Shown: positions 52,034 to 62,100 of the stretch, one piece after another
Position numbering within the stretch: position 1 is the first letter of the stretch
How the letters are laid out: the number at the start of each line of letters is the position of its first letter
Assembly (NCBI GenBank): GCA_035547425.1
Contig: DASZUU010000036.1
Location: 62,001 to 126,000, forward strand
DNA length: 64,000 nucleotides
Source: Alloacidobacterium sp035547425
GTDB lineage: Bacteria; Acidobacteriota; Terriglobia; Terriglobales; Acidobacteriaceae
Direction: 5' to 3'
The notes under the pieces: generated by a model
Database searches by the model: none
Seen by the model: the letters and a program-made list of their open reading frames with translations, nothing else
What the model was told of the DNA's origin: nothing
Position numbers and translations under genes: made by a program

Positions 52034-52090
52034 GCTATAGGGGCCCCACTTGAAAATACGAATTAAAGTTGCAGTCAGTACGGTGACGCC

Positions 52091-53569
52091 ATGCAGGATC
52101 TAAAACAGAGGGCGTTACGCGGCGGCTTGGCAAAAGTCATCTCACAAATTGTTACTCTTTTATTGCGAACATGCACTTTAATGATCATGGCCCGCCTCCT
52201 GGATCCTAAAGATTTTGGTTTGGTAGGGATGGTGACCGCAATGATCGGGATTTTTAGTGTATTCCGTGATTTCGGGCTATCCGCCGCTGCGGTACAGCGC
52301 GCAACGATTACGCCGGAGCAGTCATCTACTCTGTTTTGGATCAATCTGCTGGTGGGCGCTACATTAAGCCTGTTGACGATGTCACTCGGGCCATTTGTAG
52401 CACATTTTTATCATCAACCTCATCTGGTAGAAGTAACTGCAGTTTTAGCAACGGCATTCTTCTTTAATGCAGCAGGAGTGCAGCATACATCGCTACTTGA
52501 GAGGCAAATGCGCTTCGTCACCTTGTCGGTGATCGATATGCTTTCGCTTTTTATCAGTACATCTACAGGTATTCTCATGGCCCTTCACGGTTGTGGTTAC
52601 TGGTCGCTCGTGGCAACTACAACCGTTACTCCGCTTATCTACTCGATCTCAGTATGGATCATTGCAAGATGGATTCCAGGGAGACCGCACAGGCGTATGG
52701 GAATACTTTCGATGATGCGTTTTGGCGGCACGCTCACGCTCAATGGCCTGGTAATGTATCTTGCTTTGAACCTTGACAAAATTTTGATTGGGCGTTTTTG
52801 CGGAGTAGAAGCTCTCGGAATTTATGGAAGAGCTTATCAACTTATCAATATTCCCACTGACAATCTGAATTCCGCAGCCGGAGGCGTAGCATTTGCTGCT
52901 CTTTCCCGGCTTCAGCATGATCCGGAAAGAATGCGGAGCTATTTTCTCAAAGGTTATTCTTTTGTTCTATCTCTTACAGTGCCCATTGCGATTGTTTGCG
53001 GTTTGTTCGCAAATGACATGATCCATGTATTTCTTGGCGCAAAGTGGGGCAGCGCCGTGCCCATCTTTCGCTTGCTGGTGCCAACCACAGTAGGTCTGGC
53101 AATTCTTGTACCGATTGGATGGTTGCTTTCTGCGTGTGGGCTGGTTGGGCGGGGATTAAAAATATCCTTAATGCTTGCTCCGTTGCTCATCGCCGGTTAT
53201 GCAATAGGCTTGCACTGGGGGCCGGCAGGCGTGGCTGTCGCATATTCTTCCGTCATGGCACTATCTGTGATTCCAATCCTCGCATGGGCAGTGCGTGGCA
53301 CTCCCGTTGTGCTTCGCGATCTTTTACTGGCGATGGGCCGACCCATTCTGTCAGGAATTGTAGCGGCAGCTACTGCTTTCGGATTGCAGATGTTATGGGG
53401 AGGAGTTCTATCTCCTCTACTGAGGCTAGTAGCTGGTGTGGTAGCGGTGACATGCGTTTATGTCTGGATGCTGATTTATGTCATGCAACAAAAGCAGTTG
53501 TACGGCGAGATTATTAAAGGATTTCTGGGAAAGACCACAACAGAAGAGCAACTTGTAGTTCCCGCCTAA
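52091..53569 (+). CDS. Polysaccharide flippase (Wzx-like)
   Basis: A 492-residue membrane protein with about fourteen hydrophobic segments. The N-terminus has the MOP/Wzx pattern: KVISQIVTLLLRTCTLMIMARLLDPKDFGLVGM, and RFGGTLTLNGLVMYLALNLDKILIGRFCG in the middle, with FCGVEALGIYGRAYQLINIP. It belongs to the polysaccharide synthesis/transport family that carries lipid-linked repeat units across the inner membrane. It is the last clear gene of the assembly locus; a weak hairpin with AGCTGA/TCAGCT arms follows at about 53585-53603. Confidence 0.92.
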   Translation: MQDLKQRALRGGLAKVISQIVTLLLRTCTLMIMARLLDPKDFGLVGMVTAMIGIFSVFRDFGLSAAAVQRATITPEQSSTLFWINLLVGATLSLLTMSLGPFVAHFYHQPHLVEVTAVLATAFFFNAAGVQHTSLLERQMRFVTLSVIDMLSLFISTSTGILMALHGCGYWSLVATTTVTPLIYSISVWIIARWIPGRPHRRMGILSMMRFGGTLTLNGLVMYLALNLDKILIGRFCGVEALGIYGRAYQLINIPTDNLNSAAGGVAFAALSRLQHDPERMRSYFLKGYSFVLSLTVPIAIVCGLFANDMIHVFLGAKWGSAVPIFRLLVPTTVGLAILVPIGWLLSACGLVGRGLKISLMLAPLLIAGYAIGLHWGPAGVAVAYSSVMALSVIPILAWAVRGTPVVLRDLLLAMGRPILSGIVAAATAFGLQMLWGGVLSPLLRLVAGVVAVTCVYVWMLIYVMQQKQLYGEIIKGFLGKTTTEEQLVVPA

Positions 53570-53661
53570 GAAATTTCATCAAAGAGCTGAATCGGATCAG
53601 CTTTCCCTCCCCCTGAATTTCCATTCTCACGCAATGAGATAAAAGAAAGCCCTGGAAGCAT

Positions 53662-56600
53662 ATGAATACATCAATGTCATTTGCAAGCATTCTGAGGAGC
53701 GATGTTGCAGGTAAGTATTGGAAATCGCGTAGAACTATTTCGGTTCTGATCGTAATAGCCGCACTACATTTCAGCGCGAGCAGTGTTGCTCATGCGCAGG
53801 CTAATTCAGGACCTTCCATTATTGCGCAAGCACCCTTGCCTGGGGCAACTGCACAGGCTGTGAACTCGCGAGTCTCCGTAACCTTTAATGAAAATGTACA
53901 AGCAGGCTCTATCTCGTTTGTGATCCGCGATTCATCCAGTGCTGTTGTGCCGTCCACGATTCAGTACAATTCGACAACAAACATCGCGACGCTCATTCCA
54001 ACTGCCGAGTTACTCCCGCTACACACGTATACAGCAACAGTGTCCGGTGCAAAAGACGCTGCCGGTAATTCAATGAGCCAGCCCATGGTGTGGTCATTTT
54101 CCACGGGATTACCCGGTTTTCAAGAATCGATTGTTTTCAAGGGGCTACACAATCCCACTGCCTTTCAATTCGCTTCGGATGGCCGCATTTTTGTCGCGCA
54201 AAAAGATGGACAGATTTTTCTGTACCAGAGTCTGACCGATACAAATCCGACAATTTTTGCCGATTTACGAACGGATGTATATAGCTACCAGCAAGATGGC
54301 CTGCTTGGAATGGCGCTCGATCCCAAGTTTCCAACTGTGCCGTATGTCTATGTGTTTTACACATACGATGCAGCTATTGGAGGCAATGCACCCACTTGGG
54401 GAACAGCTGGCAGCTCTGATGATACCTGCAGTCAGCCAAGCGGTTCGTGCGTTGTTAGCGGACGTCTTTCGCGTCTTCAGGCAAACGGCAATGTCATGGC
54501 AGGCACGGAGCAGGTGCTCATCAATGACTGGTACGAACAGTATCCAGGACAATCGGTAGGAAATCTGGCATTCGGCCCGGATGGCCTGCTGTATGCAACT
54601 GCGGGTGATGGAGCCAATTCCACACTCGTAGATTATGGCCAGACCGATAGCACCAGTCCTGATCCTGTGAATGAAGGTGGAGCATTACGGAGTCAGGATT
54701 TGCGCACTCCAGCAGATCCCGTAACGCTTGATGGCTCTGTCATTCGCATCGATCCAAATACTGCATTGCCGCTGCGGAAGACCTACTCCATGATCGTTGG
54801 CACTCCTACAGTTGATGCTAATGGAGTTAAAAGCTATCCAGTAACCTCGGTTTATCAGGGCTCACAGCAGCAAATCATCAGAGTGCTCGAGCCTACAAGT
54901 CCAGTAGCGGGGAAGCCAAGGAGATTTTTGTACGTATTACCTGTGGCCACAGGTGTTACAAATACCTCTTCGATGTGGAGCGATGGTCTGGAAGAATTGC
55001 GTCTTCTTGATGTTCCAAATCGCTTTAACATGACGCTGATTGCGCCATCGTTCAATTATGAGCCGTGGTATGGAGATAGTACTTCCGACCCCACTCATCG
55101 AATGGAAAGCTTTATCGTGAACGACCTTGTGCCATTCGGAGATACATTCGCGCAGGGAACTGGTGTGCCGCAACGTTTTCTGATTGGCTTCAGTAAGTCA
55201 GGAAACGGCGCCTTATATTTGCTTCTCCGTCATCCGAACGTCTTTAGTGCCGCGGCTATCTGGGATGCTCCGGCGCAACTTAGCGACATAACCGCATTCG
55301 ATGGTTTACCGTTAAATTTCGGCACCCAAGCCAATTTCAATCTTTACAATATTCCCGCTATGGTGGCGAGCAATGCTCGTCCTTTTCAGGCGCAGAATCG
55401 CATCTGGATTAGCGGAGATCAAGCAGCGTGGACTGCGGATATGGATCAGCTGCACGATCAGATGACTGCAGCTTCTATCCAGCACACGTGGGTACAAGGT
55501 GGCGTGCGCGAGCACAGTTGGAATAGCGGTTGGCTTGATGGCGCGGTTACGGCGCTTGATGCGAATGCAACTTCTACAGCGCCTGTCGATATTAATGAAC
55601 AACGCATTATTGCTTATGGCCTCAGGAATCCTCGTCTAGCTTTTCGCCCGGATACTCAGGAGATATGGATTGCCGATCAGGGTTGGAATACTACGGAAGA
55701 GATCGATCGAATTCCTGATGCAACCAGCGAAGCTATGGAAAACTTTGGATGGCCTTGCTATGAGGGCAATGGAACAACCGCATATTCCGGGTTCGGCATT
55801 TGCAGCCTGCTTTATAGCCAGACAGGCACGACTACGGTTCCATATTTCTCATACGATCATCAAGCCCAGGTGGCATCCGGCAGCGATGAGAACGGCATTG
55901 GCCATGGCTCTATTTCTGGCTTGACCTTCTACAAAGCAGGTAATTATCCGGATCAATATCAGGGGGCGCTTTTCTTTTCAGACTCTGCGCGTAACAACAT
56001 CTGGGCGATATTAAAAGGAAGCAATGGTCTTCCTGATCCGAACAATGTTTCATCCTTCTTACTTGGGGCAGCCGATCCTGCTGATCTTAAAACCGGACCC
56101 AACGGGGACCTGTTCTACGCAGATATGAATGGCGGAACGATTCGCCGTATCACTTACACAAAACCTGTGGTTCGCAGTAATGCTCAACCTTCCGGTGTTT
56201 TACCTTCAGGTACTACGCAAACAACAGTCAGCTTGGTTACCGACAGAAGCGCCACTTGTCGTTTCGCGACAGTTGAAGGTATTACCTATCAGACGATGAC
56301 GAATACATTTACCTCAACAGGAGGCACATCTCATTCGACGCTCATGACGGGGTTAGTTGATGGCGGCAACTACAATCTTTCCGTGCGTTGCGAAGATGCC
56401 TCGGGAAATGCGAATCAGGATGATTACCTCATCTCATTTTCTGTCGCTAAGGCAGGAGATGTCGCGCCGCCCGTTTTGTCTAACGGCCAGCCCACCGGCG
56501 TGTTAGCTGCCGGAAGCACGCAGACGATCATGAGCGTAGCAACGAGTGAAAGCGCTACATGCCGATATGCGAATACACCTGGAGTTGCATTTGAAATTAT

Positions 56601-59067
56601 GGGGAACACCTTTAGCAGTACAGGTGGGACTGTGCATACAACTCCGATAACAGGCTTGGTGGATGGCGGGCGCTACAGCTACTATGTCCGCTGCCGCGAT
56701 GGTAGTGGCAATGCCAATCTTGCTGACTATGTTATCTCCTACTCGGTAGACACAACAGGAGGCCAGGTAGACGGTGGTATAGCGAGCAGCACGTTTTCCG
56801 GAGTCGAGGATCCGCTATCGGAAAGCGGGTTATGGGATAAACCGGGTTCATGGACTGCGCTGAAGAAGAACAATGGAGCATACACAACGCAGACTACGAG
56901 CGCAGCTCGCCTTGTAACTCCTTTAACAGGGGCTGATCAGTATGCAGAGATCACATATGATCAGGACCCGGGATCATCGAGCTGGCCCGGAGTTATGACG
57001 CGGGTGCAAGGCGCAGCAAACGGAAGCGGCTATCTGGCAATTGCCTATGCAGGGCAAGTCATTCTGTACCGCGCAGTCGATACTGGCTATATAAGTTTCA
57101 CGCAACTGGCATCGGCAACTGCTCCGGTGGCAACGGCACCTCGCCGTTTGCGATTGGAATCGCAAGGGACAACGCATCGCGTCTATTTTAATGGCGTGTT
57201 GATGCTGACATTTACTGACAGTACTTATGCGACAGGGCAGCCCGGCATTGCAGATGCTATTTTTGGCGGTCCTACTGTAAAAATTCTTTCCTTTACCGGT
57301 GGTATCTTAACGACTACAGGAACGGGACCAGTCGATACAATTCCGCCGGTGCGCTCCAATGGCCAGCCAGCCGGAAATTTAGCAGCGGGCACAACGCAGA
57401 CAACGATAAGCCTGTTGACTGATGAGAATGCAACCTGCCGCTATGCGACCACGGCCGGCGTAGCCTATAGTGCAATGACAAATACCTTCAGCACCACTGG
57501 AGGAACCGCGCATGCAACCTTGGTGACAGGATTAACAGATGGCAACAGCTATAGCTACTATGTGCGTTGTCAGGATGGAAGCGGCAATGCAAATGCTGAC
57601 GATTTCACAATCAGCTTTTCTACGGGAAGTACTGCAGGCCACGGGAGCACAGCCAGCAGCACTTTCACCGGCGCAGAAGATCCGTTATCCGAAAATGGAC
57701 GGTGGGACAAGCCCGGCTCGTGGACAGCGCTTAAAAAGAATGATGGCGCATATACAACACAGACTACAAGCGCGGCTCGATTAGTTACGCCGCAAGTTGG
57801 AGCCGATCAATACGCCGAAATCACATATGATCAGGACCCTGGGTCAGCAAGTTGGCCCGGAGTGATGACGCGCATCCAGGGAGCGTCAAACGGAAGCGGC
57901 TATCTCGCAATCGCATACGCAGGGCAGGTAGTTCTTTATCGCGCAGTTGATTCAGGTTGGATGGGATTTACAGCATTAGCTTCAGCCTCGGCGCCAGTGG
58001 CCACTGCTCCGCGTCGTTTGCGGTTGGAATCACAGGGAACAATGCATCGTGTCTACTTTAATGGCGTGTTGATGTTGACCATTACCGACAGTACCTACAC
58101 AGCAGGGCAGCCCGGCATTGCAGATGCCATTTTTGGCGGGCCCACCGTGAAGATTCTCTCCTTTACTGGCGGAAGTCTATCCAATGCTGGTTCAGGCGCA
58201 GGAGATACAACTCCTCCAGCGCGCTCGAATGGTCAACCTACAGGCACTCTGACAGGTAGCACAACACAGACATCGATAAGTCTGTCGACTGATGAGAATG
58301 CAACCTGCCGCTATGCAACGAGTGCCGGGGTGGCATACAGCGCGATGACTAATTCTTTCACTACTACGGGCGCGATTACACACTCAACCTTGGTAACGGG
58401 TTTAGTTGGCGGGGGTACTTATAGCTACTATGTGCGTTGTCAGGATGTAAATGGGAATGCGAACACTGACGATTTTATAATCAGCTTTTCTGTAGATACG
58501 AGCGTATCTGGAAACAATGGAAGCACCGTTGCCAGCACATTCAGTGGAGTAGAAGATCCTTTATCGGAAAGTGGCATGTGGGATAAGCCCGGCTCGTGGA
58601 CTCCGCTGAAGAAAAACAATGGCGCATACACAACACAGACCACCAGCGCGGCTCGATTGGTAACACCTCTGCTAAGTGCAGATCAATATGCCGAAATCAC
58701 TTTTGATCAGGACCCCGGATCCTCAAGCTGGCCGGGCGTTATGACGAGAGTACAAGGAGCCGCTAATGGAAGCGGTTATCTCGCCATTGCCTATGCGGGA
58801 CAAATAATTCTGTATCGCACAGATGATATCGGCTGGTTAAGCTTTACAGCTTTAGGATCAGTATCTGCTCCGATAGGAACAGCGCCGCGTCACCTGCGAT
58901 TGGAATCGCAAGGGGCAACGCACAAGGTCTACTTCAATGGCGTATTGATGATGGCCGTTACAGACGGCACATATACCATGGGGCAGCCTGGCACTGCTGA
59001 TGCAATCTTCGGCGGACCAACAGTGAAAATTCTCTCGTTCAACGGAGGATCTCTGGCACAAAACTAG
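53662..59067 (+). CDS. Giant secreted sugar-dehydrogenase-like protein with inserted hydrolase domain and tandem modules
   Basis: An 1801-residue secreted protein. Signal peptide to about residue 46 (VAHAQA); SbsA/Ig-like domain (about 51-148); a PQQ-type glucose/sorbosone dehydrogenase propeller in two pieces (about 150-370 and 643-835). Between IRIDPNTALPL and IIAYGLRNPRLAF, normally close in the family, lies an alpha/beta-hydrolase domain (about 375-635) with nucleophile GFSKSG and a possible catalytic His in VREHSWNSGW. The C-terminal half alternates four Fn3-like modules (consensus ATCRYATTAGVAYSAMTNTF) with three jelly-roll modules (PLSESGLWDKPGSW, AGQVILYRAVD, FGGPTVKILSF). It ends at a strong bidirectional terminator. 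Likely a cell-surface or extracellular polysaccharide-acting protein. Confidence 0.9.
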   Translation: MNTSMSFASILRSDVAGKYWKSRRTISVLIVIAALHFSASSVAHAQANSGPSIIAQAPLPGATAQAVNSRVSVTFNENVQAGSISFVIRDSSSAVVPSTIQYNSTTNIATLIPTAELLPLHTYTATVSGAKDAAGNSMSQPMVWSFSTGLPGFQESIVFKGLHNPTAFQFASDGRIFVAQKDGQIFLYQSLTDTNPTIFADLRTDVYSYQQDGLLGMALDPKFPTVPYVYVFYTYDAAIGGNAPTWGTAGSSDDTCSQPSGSCVVSGRLSRLQANGNVMAGTEQVLINDWYEQYPGQSVGNLAFGPDGLLYATAGDGANSTLVDYGQTDSTSPDPVNEGGALRSQDLRTPADPVTLDGSVIRIDPNTALPLRKTYSMIVGTPTVDANGVKSYPVTSVYQGSQQQIIRVLEPTSPVAGKPRRFLYVLPVATGVTNTSSMWSDGLEELRLLDVPNRFNMTLIAPSFNYEPWYGDSTSDPTHRMESFIVNDLVPFGDTFAQGTGVPQRFLIGFSKSGNGALYLLLRHPNVFSAAAIWDAPAQLSDITAFDGLPLNFGTQANFNLYNIPAMVASNARPFQAQNRIWISGDQAAWTADMDQLHDQMTAASIQHTWVQGGVREHSWNSGWLDGAVTALDANATSTAPVDINEQRIIAYGLRNPRLAFRPDTQEIWIADQGWNTTEEIDRIPDATSEAMENFGWPCYEGNGTTAYSGFGICSLLYSQTGTTTVPYFSYDHQAQVASGSDENGIGHGSISGLTFYKAGNYPDQYQGALFFSDSARNNIWAILKGSNGLPDPNNVSSFLLGAADPADLKTGPNGDLFYADMNGGTIRRITYTKPVVRSNAQPSGVLPSGTTQTTVSLVTDRSATCRFATVEGITYQTMTNTFTSTGGTSHSTLMTGLVDGGNYNLSVRCEDASGNANQDDYLISFSVAKAGDVAPPVLSNGQPTGVLAAGSTQTIMSVATSESATCRYANTPGVAFEIMGNTFSSTGGTVHTTPITGLVDGGRYSYYVRCRDGSGNANLADYVISYSVDTTGGQVDGGIASSTFSGVEDPLSESGLWDKPGSWTALKKNNGAYTTQTTSAARLVTPLTGADQYAEITYDQDPGSSSWPGVMTRVQGAANGSGYLAIAYAGQVILYRAVDTGYISFTQLASATAPVATAPRRLRLESQGTTHRVYFNGVLMLTFTDSTYATGQPGIADAIFGGPTVKILSFTGGILTTTGTGPVDTIPPVRSNGQPAGNLAAGTTQTTISLLTDENATCRYATTAGVAYSAMTNTFSTTGGTAHATLVTGLTDGNSYSYYVRCQDGSGNANADDFTISFSTGSTAGHGSTASSTFTGAEDPLSENGRWDKPGSWTALKKNDGAYTTQTTSAARLVTPQVGADQYAEITYDQDPGSASWPGVMTRIQGASNGSGYLAIAYAGQVVLYRAVDSGWMGFTALASASAPVATAPRRLRLESQGTMHRVYFNGVLMLTITDSTYTAGQPGIADAIFGGPTVKILSFTGGSLSNAGSGAGDTTPPARSNGQPTGTLTGSTTQTSISLSTDENATCRYATSAGVAYSAMTNSFTTTGAITHSTLVTGLVGGGTYSYYVRCQDVNGNANTDDFIISFSVDTSVSGNNGSTVASTFSGVEDPLSESGMWDKPGSWTPLKKNNGAYTTQTTSAARLVTPLLSADQYAEITFDQDPGSSSWPGVMTRVQGAANGSGYLAIAYAGQIILYRTDDIGWLSFTALGSVSAPIGTAPRHLRLESQGATHKVYFNGVLMMAVTDGTYTMGQPGTADAIFGGPTVKILSFNGGSLAQN
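56170..59067 (+). repeat. Tandem coding repeats: Fn3-like and jelly-roll modules
   Basis: Fn3-like units lie at about 56170, 56466, 57340 and 58205; jelly-roll units at about 56780-57310, 57640-58170 and 58515-59055. The combined period is about 865 bp, and long stretches are nearly identical at DNA level, for example around 56940-57060, 57800-57930 and 58680-58810. This indicates recent duplication or gene conversion. Unit limits are approximate. Confidence 0.85.
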
Positions 59068-59086
59068 AATGGATAATCTTGTTTCT

Positions 59087-59118
59087 AAAGAGGGACGCGT
59101 TTCCACGCGTCCCTCTTT
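59087..59118. terminator. Bidirectional terminator between the giant genes
   Basis: AAAGAGGGACGCGT (59087-59100) and ACGCGTCCCTCTTT (59105-59118) form a perfect 14-bp stem with loop TTCC. The plus strand ends in a T run; on the minus strand the complementary A run gives TTT. It serves both convergent genes. Confidence 0.92.
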
Positions 59119-59134
59119 TTATTACAACTGAGTT

Positions 59135-62100
59135 CTAAGGAATAGTTTCGCTGATCACGTTAGAAGGGATGCTCTCCACTCCATCAGCATCAACGCTCTT
59201 TACCTCATAGTTATAGGTGGTTCCACTCTGAACGGTGCTGTCCGTATAAGTGGTGCTGGTTTCGACAGATGAATTCAGCAACTGATAGGTTGATGTGCCG
59301 CCTGTCGATCGATAGACGTGGTATCCAATTACTGGATCGGAAGAAGTGGAAGGCGCTGCCCATGTCAGGCTAACCGCATATTGTTGTACAGCAGCGCCAG
59401 TGCCGCTAAGGTTGACGGTGGCATTGGCATTGGTGGAAGAGTCGCTGCTGATCGTTAATTGCCCTGTGACCGCTCCAGCAGCTGTTGGAGCAAATTGCAC
59501 TTGGAGTGTCACTGATTCTTTGGGATCAAGTGTTAGCGGGAAGCTCGCGCCCGACACGCTGAAGTCCACGCCCGATATGTCTGCGGCGTTAATTGTAACC
59601 GCAGCCGTTCCGGAGGAAGTGAGCTTAAGCGTCTGTGTCGAGGAAGAGCCGACGGATACGCTGCCAAAACTCAGGCTGGCTGCGCTGATCGTCAACTGAG
59701 GACTGGTTGCAGCTGTGCCGGTGCCTTGTAAGCTCACGGCTGCGGTTGCATTGGTGGAAGAATTACTGCTAATGGTCAGCGTGCCTGAAACCGCTCCTGC
59801 TGTTGTTGGATCAAATTGGACTTCAATCGTTAAAGTCTGATTTGGATTCAATGTCAACGGAAGTGATTCTGAGGAAATGCTGAAGCCGGCACCCTTCACA
59901 GTGAGAGCGCTGATAGTCACCGCAGCCGTTCCTGTGGAAGTGAGCGTGAGCGGTTGCTTTGATGGTGATCCTACTGTCACATCGCCAAAGCTCAGGCTGG
60001 CTGCGCTCACTGAGAGCTGAGGGCTCATTGCCGCTTGCCCTTTGCCATTCAAGCCGACAGTGGCAATAGCATTAGTTGAAGAGTTGCTGCTAACGGTTAG
60101 CTGTCCAGTTATAGTGCCTGTATTTGCAGGTTGAAACTTCACTTGAAGCGTGACCGTCTGTTGCGGTTTCAGTGTAAGTGGGAAAGTTGCTCCGGAAATA
60201 CTGAAGCCTGTTCCTGTGACACTTGCCGAGTTGATTGTAACGGGAGCTGTGCCAGTTGAGCTCAATGTAAGCGGTTGGGTTGATGACGAGCCAACAGTTA
60301 CATTTCCAAAATTCAGGCTGGCTGCACTGACTGAGAGTTGAGGACTTGTAGCTGCAGTGCCGGTGCCACTCAAGCCGACAACGGCGGTCGGATTTGTCGA
60401 CGAGTTGCTTGCAATCGTGAGATGGCCAGTTACGGCGCCGGTGTTTATAGGATCGAACTTTACCTGCAGCGTTACCGTTTGGCCAGGATTCAGGTGAAGC
60501 GGGAAAGTTGCTCCCGAAATCGTAAAGCCTGTGCCGCTGATGGTTGCAGAATTAACAGTGACTGCATCCGTGCCGGTTGAAGTCAGTGTCAAAGGTTGTG
60601 TAGATGACGAGCCAACCGTGACATTGCCGAAATTGAGACTGGCAGCACTCATAGTTAACTGAGGCGTCGTTGCTTCTGTGCCTGTGCCGCTCAAATTGAC
60701 GTTTGAGGCAGAAGTTGTGGACGAGTTGCTTGCAATTGCCAGGGAGCCGGATACGCTTCCTGTAGCCGCTGGAGCAAACCTCACCTGTAGCGTGGCTGTC
60801 TGCTGCGGAGCTAAAGTTAGCGGGAACTTAGCACCGGAGACAGTAAAGCCTGGACCATTGATGGCTGCAGCATTGACTGTAACTGGCGCAGTACCGGATG
60901 ACACAAGTGTGACGGGCTGAGTGGAGTATGAACCGACTGTCACATCTCCGAAATTAATACTGCCTGGATGTACAGTAAGTTCTGCTGTTGTAGTTGCAGC
61001 TTCGCCCATGCCGCTCAGATAGACTGCGGCCCTGGAGTTTGTGGAAGAATCGCTGTTGATTGTCAGCACCCCCGTAGATTCGCCTACATCTACCGGATCG
61101 AATGTAACCTGCAGGCTTACCGTGTCTTGAGGATTAAGCGTAAGTGGGAAGCTTGCCCCCGAAACGCTGAACCCCGCGCCTCTGATTGTGTCAGAGCTGA
61201 TGGTCACCGGTGCAGTTCCTGTAGAAGTCAGCGTCAGGTTTTGTGTCGCAGATGAACCGACAGGAATATCCCAGAAGCTCAGACTGTCTGTGCTGACAGA
61301 TAATTGTGGAGCCGTAGCCGGCGTTCCTGTGCCGCTCAGGGCAATCGACATATTGGCATTCGTAGCAGAATTACTGGCTAAAGTTAATGTTCCGGAGATA
61401 GCGCCGGTAATGGAAGGCGTGAACCGCAACTGAAGTGTCAGCGATTGATGCGGATCAAGTGTAACCGGGAAAGTTGCACCAGAGAGAGTAAAGTTAGAGC
61501 CGGCTATATTGACTGCACTAATTGTGACTGGCGCAGTTCCGGTTGAAGTCAGTGTAAGTGGCTGTGATGAAGATGTTTCCACTGTCACATCGCCAAAGCT
61601 CAGTCTTGCTGCGCTTGCTGTGAGCTGTGGGCTGGTAGCAGCTTGCCCGTTACCGGTTAGATTGATGGTCGACTTGGCATTTGCCGAGGAATTGCTCTCA
61701 ATGGTCACTGTGCCGGTCGAGGCTCCAGCATCCACGGGAATGTATTTGACTTGCAAAGTTACAGACTGTTTGGGATTTAACGTGAGAGGGAATGTTCGCC
61801 TGGAGATATCGAATTCCGAGCCATTGATCGTTACAGAGTTTACCGTTACTGGAGCAGTTCCTGTTGAAGTAAGCGTCAACGGCTGTGTTGAAGACGAACC
61901 CACAGTAACATTGCCAAAACTAATGCTGGATGGACTCACAGTAAGCTGGGGCGTAGACTCCTGCGTTCCAGTGCCGGCGAGGGTAATGACAGATGTGCTT
62001 TTGGTTGCAGAGTTTGAGTGAATTGTTAAGCTGCCGCTATAGACCTCAGATGTTGCAGGTGCAAACTGAACAGTGAAGGTCGCGGTCTGTCGCGGGTTCA

